Positions 1 through 6,464 of a DNA stretch of 8,910 nt are shown one piece after another. Within the stretch, counting starts at the first letter, position 1. Every line of letters begins with the position of its first letter. The position numbers were made by a program, and so were the translations under genes. The notes below the pieces were generated by a model. The model saw nothing but the letters and a program-made list of their open reading frames with translations, did not search any database and was not told where the DNA came from. The stretch covers positions 1 through 8,910 of the forward strand of contig JAEZCB010000146.1 in the NCBI GenBank assembly GCA_023412755.1, read 5' to 3'. Source of the stretch: Bacteroidota bacterium (GTDB taxonomy: Bacteria; Bacteroidota; Bacteroidia; Flavobacteriales_F; PHOS-HE28).

Positions 1-146
1 GTTCCACTGGTAGCTGGAAGCGGTATACTGGTACACTTCGGCCTGGGATCTGGATCTGCGGAAGTTTCGACACGCACCGTAGCGTACCACCCCCGATCGG
101 TATCCCACCCGCCTCACACTCAGGATCAACTGTGCGCTTCGCGGAA
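1..146. other. Gene-free left edge downstream of der
   Basis: This stretch follows the der stop codon in the direction of transcription. No ATG start is present on the minus strand. Two plus-strand frames (beginning at bases 1 and 3) are open from the edge but run more than 120 nt into the der coding region before stopping, so neither looks like a natural gene end. One minus-strand frame reads Gly-Trp-Asp-Thr-Asp-Arg-Gly-Trp-Tyr near base 105 and stays open to the edge, but an in-frame stop lies just upstream and it has no ATG. I see no hairpin followed by a T-tract, so der has no visible terminator here. Confidence 0.4.
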
Positions 147-1451
147 CTACTTTTTTCTGAAAAAGAGGCGGATCGGCACGCCCGTGAACCGCCAATGCTC
201 CCGCATGCGATTTTCGAGGAAACGCACATACGCGGGGCGTATGTACTGCGGCAGATTACAATAAAAGGCGAATGAGGGGACCGCCGTAGGGATCTGATTG
301 ATGAACTTGATGCTTACCTGCTTCGATTTGTACATCGGTGGCGGGCGACGTTCTATCTCCGGCAGCAGCACATCATTCAACTGGCGGGTTGGGATCTTTC
401 TCTTGCGGTCTTCGAATACCTGCATGGCCATTTCCATGGCCTTCAGCATGCGCTGCTTCTCCAACACGGAAATGAACACCACGGGCACATCGGTGAACGG
501 CTCCAACCGCTTTTTCACCTCTGCCTCATACTCGCGCATGGTATTGGTCTCCTTCCACAGCAGGTCCCATTTGTTCACGAGAACAACCAGCCCCTTGCCG
601 TTCTTCTGGATGATCGAAAGGATGTGCAGGTCCTGCTGTTGCACCCCTTCCGTGGCATCGATCATCAACATGCATACGTCGCTATCCTCGATCGCCCTTA
701 CGGAGCGCAAAACGCTGTAGAACTCGATATCCTCATCCACCTTGGACTTGCGACGTATGCCTGCCGTGTCCAGCAACATCACATCGAAGCCGAACACGTT
801 CCACCGGGTGTTGATCGGATCCCGGGTCGTTCCGGCGACGGGGGTCACGATGTTCTGGTCCCTTCCCAACAAGGCGTTCACCAGGGATGATTTGCCCACA
901 TTGGGTTTGCCCACTATGGCGAACTTGGGAATATCCTCCTCCTCCTCCTCGCTGGGTTTGGTGAAACCCTGCACCAACGCATCAAGCAATTCACCGGTGC
1001 CCAGGCCGCTCTGGGCCGCTATGCAAAACACTTCACCCAGGCCCAGGCTGTAGAACTCTGCCGCATCATACTGCCGGGAATGCTCATCCACCTTGTTAGC
1101 GGCGAGCAATACGGGCTTCTTCGATCGACGGAGCAATTCCGCTATGGCCTCATCCATGGCCGTGAGTCCATGGTGAACATCCACCAGAAAGAGGATGGAA
1201 TCGCTTTCATCGATGGCCAGTTCCACCTGCTTGCGGATCTCCGACTCGAACACATCATCGCTCCCCTTCACATAACCACCCGTATCGATCACACTGAAGA
1301 CCACGCCATTCCATTCCGCCTTGCCGTAATGGCGATCGCGCGTGGTACCGGCTGTGGGATCGGTGATGGCTTCCTTGCGCTCGATCAGCCGGTTGAAGAG
1401 GGTGCTCTTTCCTACGTTGGGCCTGCCTACGATGGCCACGATGTTGCTCAT
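147..1451 (-). CDS. der: Ribosome biogenesis GTPase Der (EngA)
   Basis: Der is a cytoplasmic GTPase with two consecutive G domains that assists maturation of the 50S ribosomal subunit. The 434 residues match the usual family length. G domain 1 has P-loop GRPNVGKS (9-16), DTGG (56-59) and NKVD (119-122). G domain 2 has GKPNVGKS (181-188), DTAG (228-231) and NKWD (293-296). A KH-like RNA-binding domain fills roughly 350-434 and ends in the basic tail FFRKK. The domains are joined by an acidic linker with five consecutive Glu (168-172). The G5 region of domain 2 reads ISVLEKQRM, so the usual SA pair is SV. The start is fixed by the MSNIVAIVGRP opening. It begins 6 nt after the era stop, so the two are almost certainly co-transcribed and probably translationally coupled. 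No promoter of its own is visible. Confidence 0.97.
   Translation of the reverse strand: MSNIVAIVGRPNVGKSTLFNRLIERKEAITDPTAGTTRDRHYGKAEWNGVVFSVIDTGGYVKGSDDVFESEIRKQVELAIDESDSILFLVDVHHGLTAMDEAIAELLRRSKKPVLLAANKVDEHSRQYDAAEFYSLGLGEVFCIAAQSGLGTGELLDALVQGFTKPSEEEEEDIPKFAIVGKPNVGKSSLVNALLGRDQNIVTPVAGTTRDPINTRWNVFGFDVMLLDTAGIRRKSKVDEDIEFYSVLRSVRAIEDSDVCMLMIDATEGVQQQDLHILSIIQKNGKGLVVLVNKWDLLWKETNTMREYEAEVKKRLEPFTDVPVVFISVLEKQRMLKAMEMAMQVFEDRKRKIPTRQLNDVLLPEIERRPPPMYKSKQVSIKFINQIPTAVPSFAFYCNLPQYIRPAYVRFLENRMREHWRFTGVPIRLFFRKK
934..950. repeat. (TCC)n trinucleotide run inside der
   Basis: Five and two-thirds perfect copies of the trinucleotide TCC on the plus strand read as five GAG Glu codons on the coding strand. 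They form the linker between the two GTPase domains of Der (residues 168-172). Changes in copy number would stay in frame and only alter linker length. Confidence 0.6.
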
Positions 1452-1457
1452 GCTGAT

Positions 1458-2333
1458 TCAGTAACCGTATTTCTTGAGCTTGCGGTCATTCTCGCGCCAG
1501 TCCTCATCCACCTTCACGCGCAGATCCAGGAAGACCTTCTGGCCGAGGAACCGCTCGATCGCGACGCGTGCCTCGGTACCAAGCTTGCGCAGCGCCTTGC
1601 CTCCCTGCCCGATGATGATGCCCTTCTGGCTTTCGCGCATCACGATGACATCCGCCTGGATCTTGGTGATCCGCTCCTCCTCCACAAAGCTGTTCACCAC
1701 CACTTCAGTGCTATATGGGATCTCCTGCTTGTACTGTGCCAGCACCTTCTCACGGATCATTTCGCTCACGAAGAAACGCATGTTGCGATCGCTCAACTCA
1801 TCCTTCGGGAAATACGCCGGATGCTCCGGCAGGTTGGCTATGAGGTATTCGCGCAGCTCTGCCACATTGAGTCCATGCAGTGCGCTCAAAGGCACCACCT
1901 TGGCTTCGGGCAAAGCTGCCTGCCAAAGCTGCAACGCATCGGCCACCTCATCCTCACTGCCCTTGTCCACCTTGTTGAGCAGCAGCAGTTTGTGCCCTTT
2001 GAAACGGCTGGCCCGCTTCAACACGTTCTCTGAACGATCAGGCCGCTGACCCAACTCCACCAGCACCACCAGAATATCCGCATCGATCAGTGCCTCATCC
2101 ACCGCTTTCATCATGCTCTCATGCATCCGGTATTGAGGGTCCAGGATGCCCGGCGTGTCACTGATGATCAGCTGATGATCCTCTCCATTCAGTATACCGA
2201 GGATCCTGTGGCGTGTGGTCTGCGCTTTGGGATTGGTGATCACCAGTTGCTCGCCCAGCAGGGCATTGAGCAGCGTGCTCTTCCCCACGTTGGGCTCACC
2301 GATCATGTTGACGTAACCTGCCTTGTGTGCCAT
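1458..2333 (-). CDS. era: GTPase Era, 16S rRNA-binding
   Basis: Era is a cytoplasmic, membrane-associable GTPase that binds the 3' end of 16S rRNA and promotes 30S assembly. Its 291 residues match the family length. The G domain shows P-loop GEPNVGKST (12-20; Glu in the second position is a mild variant), the switch I region QTTRHR (38-43), DTPG (59-62), NKVD (120-123) and SAL (150-152). The C-terminal type II KH domain carries the GxxG loop in IIIGQGGKALRKLG (239-252). The start at MAHKAGYVNMIGEPN matches the usual short N-terminus; an internal Met at residue 10 would cut into the first strand. The der gene follows after 6 nt. The only upstream promoter candidate lies less than 20 nt before the start codon, so the mRNA may be nearly leaderless. 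The tRNA terminator separates it from the upstream gene. Confidence 0.97.
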   Translation of the reverse strand: MAHKAGYVNMIGEPNVGKSTLLNALLGEQLVITNPKAQTTRHRILGILNGEDHQLIISDTPGILDPQYRMHESMMKAVDEALIDADILVVLVELGQRPDRSENVLKRASRFKGHKLLLLNKVDKGSEDEVADALQLWQAALPEAKVVPLSALHGLNVAELREYLIANLPEHPAYFPKDELSDRNMRFFVSEMIREKVLAQYKQEIPYSTEVVVNSFVEEERITKIQADVIVMRESQKGIIIGQGGKALRKLGTEARVAIERFLGQKVFLDLRVKVDEDWRENDRKLKKYGY

Positions 2334-2341
2334 TCGAACGG

Positions 2342-2376
2342 CGAAAATATCCTCCCACCGGGCTGCTCCGATCCAA
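2342..2376 (-). promoter_or_regulatory. Weak candidate promoter for era-der
   Basis: On the coding strand, TATTTTCG (2342-2349) differs by one base from the Bacteroidota -7 consensus TAnnTTTG. A TTG (2374-2376) lies 24 nt upstream, slightly further than usual for the -33 element. Only 8 nt separate the -7 box from the era start codon at 2333, so a transcript from here would be leaderless or nearly so. Confidence 0.25.
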
Positions 2377-2407
2377 TGAAGGCACTGGCACAGATACCCG
2401 GAAATAC

Positions 2408-2433
2408 AAAAAGCCCAGCATCTAGCTGGGCTT
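2408..2433 (-). terminator. Intrinsic terminator after tRNA-fMet
   Basis: A perfect 9-bp stem, AAGCCCAGC (2411-2419) with GCTGGGCTT (2425-2433), closes a 5-nt loop. On the minus strand it is followed by TTTTTG (the stem's last two T plus 2410-2408). It lies 5 nt past the 3' end of the tRNA gene and separates that unit from era. Confidence 0.88.
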
Positions 2434-2438
2434 ATTAG

Positions 2439-2511
2439 TAGCGGGGGCAGGACTCGAACCTGCGGCCTTCGGGTTATGAGCCCGACGAGCTACCATCTGC
2501 TCCACCCCGCA
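2439..2511 (-). tRNA. Initiator tRNA-fMet (anticodon CAT)
   Basis: A full 73-nt cloverleaf folds on the minus strand. It has a D stem GAGC/GCTC, an anticodon stem TCGGG/CCCGA around loop CTCATAA (anticodon CAT at 2478-2476), a 5-nt variable loop, and a T stem GCAGG/CCTGC around TTCGAGT. Three features mark it as the initiator rather than the elongator: three consecutive G-C pairs at the base of the anticodon stem, the A11-U24 pair in the D stem, and an unpaired 1-72 position (here U1 and U72) at the acceptor end. The discriminator base is A73 (2439). CCA is not encoded: the next bases are CTA. It has its own promoter and terminator, so it is probably a single-gene unit. Confidence 0.95.
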
Positions 2512-2519
2512 ATGGACCG

Positions 2520-2553
2520 CAAATGTAGTTCTTTTTACCGGGATCGCGACAAG
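2520..2553 (-). promoter_or_regulatory. Bacteroidota-type promoter for tRNA-fMet
   Basis: On the minus strand, TACATTTG (2527-2520) is a perfect TAnnTTTG -7 element. CTTG (2553-2550) lies 22 nt upstream, at a suitable distance for the -33 TTG element. The -7 box ends 8 nt before the first tRNA base, so transcription would start just at or before the mature 5' end. Confidence 0.7.
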
Positions 2554-2616
2554 GTCTGGATCCCAATTGATGTGAAGCACCTCCGAACCGTGGTGGCCCC
2601 AAGTCACACGATCATG

Positions 2617-4233
2617 CTAATTCACCACCGTAAGGGTGATATTTGGAAGGTGATACTCCCGGCCCTGGCCGGATGACAATTTTGCGCGGATATCCTCGAA
2701 AATGACGCGTTCATGGGTACGCAGTGTTTCGAACATGGCCTTCACCTGTTGATCGAAACGGTTGCCCGTTAGTGGAAAGCTGTTGACCACGCCATCCCGG
2801 CGGATCACTGTCACCTGGAAACTCTTCACCAGGAAGCGATCCTCGAACGGTGAATCCTCGGCCATGGCCGAAATGCCCAATGCCGCCACCAACTCCTGCT
2901 TCCGCACCGTTCTATCGGTGGCCTTCCTTCCTGCGACCGAGGGTACCGGAGGCGGCAGATCTTTTACCCGGAAGACCATGGGCCCGACACGGCGTGCGCT
3001 GCCATCGGGCCGGATCACCACCGCGTTTACCTCCGCACTGCCAGGCGCCAGGCCGGTGACCACCCATCCCTGTGCGGTCCGCGTGATCCGCCCATTGGAA
3101 GTGGTGGCCTGCACTTTGTCCGCAGGTACACCTGGCACGGAGATATCCAGCGGATTCTCCACACCACGATAGAGCACATTCATTTTCGTGGGGGAGGCGA
3201 CAAGCACCGGCGGCATTACCTGGAAGCGTGTGGAGTATGGTATTTCTTCCGGCCCATCAGGACCCAGGAAACGGATGCTTCCCTCCACCAGATGCTCACC
3301 GACCCCATCGCCCTTCAACCTCAGCTTGGCTTTACCGTCAGCGCCCACAGGCACTTCCACACCATCAGCCAGCACCTGCGGGCGATTCAAGGGATCATAC
3401 GCGGCAAGGAACACATCTGCCCGGAAGCTATCGCCCAGCATGATGAGGTTGCTTTGTGGAATGACCGCGGTGGTGAGCGTACCGAACTTATAGTCCTTCT
3501 CTTCCACTTGTCCATATAGCCACTTCACGATATCGTTCTCCGCACTGCGCACATCCGATCCCAGTTTCGACAAGGTGGCTATGCCGGCAGCCAGTGGGAC
3601 ATCGTAGAAATTGAAGGATTCCCAGTTGTTCCACGTGCCTGATGCATCGCGCCGATCATTCAGGTCGAACAACAGAGCGATCGCTTCAGTAAGGGCTGGA
3701 TCGGCCTGTGCCAATGTGATCAGGCTGTCCCGGAATGCGGCGATCTCCCGTTTCAACTCTGTGGCCGAACCGGGATCCGTGCGCGGAAATCCGGGATCGC
3801 TGCCTACCAACATCCGGGTCAGGGTGGTGCGATCATCCTTCGCGCCGAGTGCGATCAATGCGCGAAGTGTATCTCGTCCACTACCATCGGGCGCCCGCAA
3901 ATGGCCGGCGGCATGGCCATCGGCGATCGCGATGGCCTGTGTCTTGATCATCTCTATGCGCTCGATCAAGGCGTCCGCCTGAGCCTTCACACGCAGCGCC
4001 TGTTCATGTTTCGCACCGAACTTCTCCGGATTCTCCGCTGCGGCCTTCGCGAATTTCCCGTACTCGATCATGGATCGTTGTTCATGTGCACGTTCGCTTC
4101 GCACGAGGTCCGCATCCATGTATGCGAACGCATCGAGCACCTCCTTGCTCACATTCAACGCCAGCATGGCGGTAAGCACGAGGTACATCATATTGATCAT
4201 CTTCTGACGGGGTGGGATCGGTCCTGATGCCAT
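2617..4233 (-). CDS. gldM: Second GldM-family gliding/T9SS motor protein
   Basis: This is a complete 538-residue homolog of GldM (PorM), the inner-membrane-anchored periplasmic shaft that works with GldL in the proton-driven T9SS/gliding motor. I chose the ATG at 4233 because MASGPIPPRQKMINMMYLV matches the canonical GldM start, including Arg9 just before the single membrane helix (about 11-27). An ATG 45 nt upstream would add a non-homologous leader. A helical domain (about 30-225) ends in the family block ASGT..NWES.NFY.VPLAAGI (197-218). Two beta domains follow, with SPTKMNV.YRG at 347-357. The last domain (about 430-538) keeps GNR (490-492), KAMF (498-501) and IFEDIRAK (511-518). It differs clearly from the gldM at the right edge and is shorter in the second domain. 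No gldL or gldN is adjacent. It follows the ABC-F gene by 93 nt with no clear terminator or promoter between, so co-transcription is plausible. Confidence 0.92.
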   Translation of the reverse strand: MASGPIPPRQKMINMMYLVLTAMLALNVSKEVLDAFAYMDADLVRSERAHEQRSMIEYGKFAKAAAENPEKFGAKHEQALRVKAQADALIERIEMIKTQAIAIADGHAAGHLRAPDGSGRDTLRALIALGAKDDRTTLTRMLVGSDPGFPRTDPGSATELKREIAAFRDSLITLAQADPALTEAIALLFDLNDRRDASGTWNNWESFNFYDVPLAAGIATLSKLGSDVRSAENDIVKWLYGQVEEKDYKFGTLTTAVIPQSNLIMLGDSFRADVFLAAYDPLNRPQVLADGVEVPVGADGKAKLRLKGDGVGEHLVEGSIRFLGPDGPEEIPYSTRFQVMPPVLVASPTKMNVLYRGVENPLDISVPGVPADKVQATTSNGRITRTAQGWVVTGLAPGSAEVNAVVIRPDGSARRVGPMVFRVKDLPPPVPSVAGRKATDRTVRKQELVAALGISAMAEDSPFEDRFLVKSFQVTVIRRDGVVNSFPLTGNRFDQQVKAMFETLRTHERVIFEDIRAKLSSGQGREYHLPNITLTVVN

Positions 4234-4326
4234 GGCGTGATCGGTTTTTCGAGGAGAGCACAATGATGCTCCATCCATACCAATGCGATGGCATGATCAA
4301 CGTAACGACATCAGGTCCGTCGCGGC

Positions 4327-6252
4327 CTATTCAGCCAGCTCCTGTAGCTTTTCGCTGACGGTCTCCCATTCCTCCATGGTGGCCGCGATCCGTTGGGCGA
4401 TCTCTCCCAGGCGCACATACCCCTTCTCCACCTGGTCGGCAGCGGTACCGCTCTTCATCACAAGCGCCTGCAGTTCCTTTTCCTCACGCTCCAGATCGGC
4501 CAACTGTTTCTCAAGACGCTCCACCTGGTTCTGCACACGTTTGCGCTCCTTTTCGCGCTCACGCTTCTCCTGATGATCGGAGCGGTCGGCCTTGGGCGCA
4601 TTCACCTGCTTCGTCCGTTCCGCGGAAGACTTGCCGATATCCGCACCCTGCAATGCTTTACGCTTTTCTATGAGCTCGAGGATATCCATGTGCTGATCAC
4701 GGATGCGGTGATCATCCAGCTCGAGCAGGCGGTTGGTTAGGCCTGTGAGGAAATCACGATCGTGACTCACCAGCAGGAAGGTGCCATCATAGTTCTTCAA
4801 TGCCTCCTTCAACACATCCTTGCTCTGAATGTCCAAGTGGTGCGTGGGCTCGTCGAGGATCAGGAAATTCAGGGGTTTCAGGAGCATGCAACACAAAGCC
4901 AGACGTGCCCGTTCGCCGCCGCTTAGCACCTTCACCTTCTTATCCACATCCTCACCGCTGAACATGAATGCTCCGAGCATCGCGCGCACCCGAGGTCGAT
5001 TGTCTTCGCTGGCCGCATCTTCGGCAGTCTCAAGTACGGTGCGCTTGGGTTCCAAACGCTCGGGCATATCCTGGGCATAATAGCCCACTATCACGTTGTG
5101 GCCCAGTTTGATCTCACCCTCATAAGGCTCTTCGGCCATGATCATGCGCACCAAGGTGGATTTGCCCGTGCCGTTGGCTCCGACCAAAGCGAGATGTTCT
5201 CCCTTGGCAATGGTGAGTTCGGCATCCTCGAAGATCACTTTATCGCCATAGGCTTTGCTCACCCCCTTCACCTCGGCCACGATCTTACCACTATTGGGTG
5301 CCGGAGGAAACTTCACAAGAAGCTTGCGCAGGTCCTCATCCTCCACCTCGATGCGGTCCAGTTTTTCCAGTTTGGTGATCAAGCTTTGGGCGAAAGCGGC
5401 TTTGCTCGCCTTCGCGCGAAATTTGTTGATGAGATCCTCGGTCTCCTTGATGTAGCGTTGTTGTTCCTTCGCGGCCGCGGCCTGCTGTTCACGCTCCACC
5501 TTGCGCAGTTCCACATACTGGCTCCAGGGTACCTTGCGGTCTATGAGCTTTCCGTTGAACACCTCCACCGTTCGCTTGGTGAGCCGGTCCAGGAATGTCT
5601 TGTCGTGGGAGATCAGGACCAGAGCCGCCGGATAACTCTTCAGCAGGTCTTCCAGCCATTGGATCGCGGGCAGATCGAGGTGGTTGGTGGGCTCATCCAA
5701 CAAGAGTAGATCCGGGCGCATGAGCAGGATGCGCGCGAGTTCGGCCCGCATGCGCCAGCCGCCGCTAAGCTCGCTCATGGGCCGGTGCATGTCCTCCCCC
5801 ACGTAACCGATGCCCTTCAACATACGCTCCACCTGCATATCGTGGTCGCCCGCGCCTATCGCGTTAAGTCTTTCATGTGCGTGGGCCAGAAGCGTGGCCA
5901 ACTCCATGGCCTCATCATCCGTGGTCACATGCTCCAATTCCTTTTCGATCCGTGTGATCGAGCCGTTCAACTGGCGCGCTTCCTCGAAGGCCTTCTCCGC
6001 CACCTGCCACGGAGTGAGGTGCAGGTCATGGTCCATCTGCTGCGGCAGGTAACCCATGGTGAGTTCCTTGGGCTTGCCGATGATGCCTTTATCATAAGGC
6101 TGCTGCCCCGCCAGGATCTTGAGCAGCGTACTCTTTCCCGCTCCATTACGGCCCACAAGGCCAATGCGATCATCGGTTCCGATGAAGAGTGATACATCAT
6201 CGAACATCGGCCGCTGACCGAAATGTAAAAGGAGACCTTGGACCGTGATCAT
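4327..6252 (-). CDS. ABC-F family ATP-binding protein
   Basis: A soluble twin-ATPase of the ABC-F family; members such as EttA, Uup and YheS act on the ribosome E site rather than in transport, and no membrane segment is present. The 641 residues hold NBD1 with Walker A GRNGAGKST (34-42), signature LSGGW (162-166), Walker B LLLLDEPTNHLD (182-193) and switch His216. A charged helical interdomain linker (about 222-318) is the part that normally reaches the P-site tRNA. NBD2 has GANGTGKST (358-366), LSGGE (443-447), ILDEPTHHLD (465-474; Asn replaced by His) and switch His497. The tail (about 555-641) is a Lys/Glu-rich coiled coil, as in Uup and YheS. The start MITVQGLLLHFG is typical and sits about 18 nt behind a good promoter. 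A housekeeping translation role is more likely than drug resistance, but the subfamily cannot be fixed by eye. Confidence 0.93.
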   Translation of the reverse strand: MITVQGLLLHFGQRPMFDDVSLFIGTDDRIGLVGRNGAGKSTLLKILAGQQPYDKGIIGKPKELTMGYLPQQMDHDLHLTPWQVAEKAFEEARQLNGSITRIEKELEHVTTDDEAMELATLLAHAHERLNAIGAGDHDMQVERMLKGIGYVGEDMHRPMSELSGGWRMRAELARILLMRPDLLLLDEPTNHLDLPAIQWLEDLLKSYPAALVLISHDKTFLDRLTKRTVEVFNGKLIDRKVPWSQYVELRKVEREQQAAAAKEQQRYIKETEDLINKFRAKASKAAFAQSLITKLEKLDRIEVEDEDLRKLLVKFPPAPNSGKIVAEVKGVSKAYGDKVIFEDAELTIAKGEHLALVGANGTGKSTLVRMIMAEEPYEGEIKLGHNVIVGYYAQDMPERLEPKRTVLETAEDAASEDNRPRVRAMLGAFMFSGEDVDKKVKVLSGGERARLALCCMLLKPLNFLILDEPTHHLDIQSKDVLKEALKNYDGTFLLVSHDRDFLTGLTNRLLELDDHRIRDQHMDILELIEKRKALQGADIGKSSAERTKQVNAPKADRSDHQEKREREKERKRVQNQVERLEKQLADLEREEKELQALVMKSGTAADQVEKGYVRLGEIAQRIAATMEEWETVSEKLQELAE

Positions 6253-6275
6253 CTACCTGCTCTGGAAAACGGCCG

Positions 6276-6283
6276 CAAAGGTA
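6276..6283 (-). promoter_or_regulatory. -7 promoter element for the ABC-F gene
   Basis: On the minus strand TACCTTTG is a perfect match to the Bacteroidota -7 consensus TAnnTTTG and is followed by CGG. It ends 23 nt before the ABC-F start codon, implying a 5' leader of roughly 18 nt. No convincing TTG is present at the -33 position. The element lies downstream of the gldN terminator, consistent with the start of a new transcription unit. Confidence 0.6.
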
Positions 6284-6409
6284 CGGAACCCTTATGGGAT
6301 GCGGGACCGCGTGATCCGTGGTGCAAGCCTGCATGGAATTTCCGTGCGGATCGGACTTCCGTTGGTCTCCAATCGGGATGTCCGCATGGGCCCACAACAT
6401 GAAGGGATG

Positions 6410-6445
6410 AAAAAAGTGAAGCCCTCCGATCAAGGGAGGGCTTCA
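6410..6445 (-). terminator. Intrinsic terminator after gldN
   Basis: A perfect 11-bp stem, TGAAGCCCTCC (6417-6427) with GGAGGGCTTCA (6435-6445), closes a 7-nt loop. On the minus strand it is followed by AC and six T (6415-6410). It lies about 20 nt past the gldN stop codon and marks the end of the gldMN transcription unit. Confidence 0.9.
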
Positions 6446-6464
6446 TTGAACATTTAGTGGACGA

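Noticed and set aside
149..165. T6/A5 inverted repeat at the der 3' end as a possible terminator
   Set aside because: It is an A/T-only mini-hairpin inside the coding sequence with no GC stem and no following T-tract.
1080..2033. 317-codon open frame on the plus strand across der and era
   Set aside because: It lies fully antisense to two unmistakable GTPase genes, spans their junction, is rich in His and Leu as expected from a reversed GC-rich gene, and has no recognisable domain.
2422..2607. 61-codon minus-strand open frame overlapping the tRNA
   Set aside because: It contains the entire tRNA-fMet gene and part of its terminator stem; its translated tail is the familiar false peptide produced by reading a tRNA as protein.
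2555..2610. CACC...GGTG inverted repeat between the second gldM and the tRNA as a terminator
   Set aside because: The stem is only four pairs and no T-tract follows on the minus strand.
4234..4278. Earlier ATG extending the second gldM by 15 residues
   Set aside because: The extra residues (MDGASLCSPRKTDHA) do not resemble GldM, whose N-terminus normally begins a few residues before PRQKMIN, matching the ATG at 4233.
4297..4304. TACGTTGA as a possible promoter element for the second gldM
   Set aside because: It deviates from TAnnTTTG at two positions and no TTG sits at the -33 distance; it is too weak to call.
6245..6457. Small open frames on both strands in the gap between gldN and the ABC-F gene
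   Set aside because: They run through the gldN terminator or into the ABC-F start, have no family resemblance and no plausible start context. I see only the promoter element and terminator in this gap.
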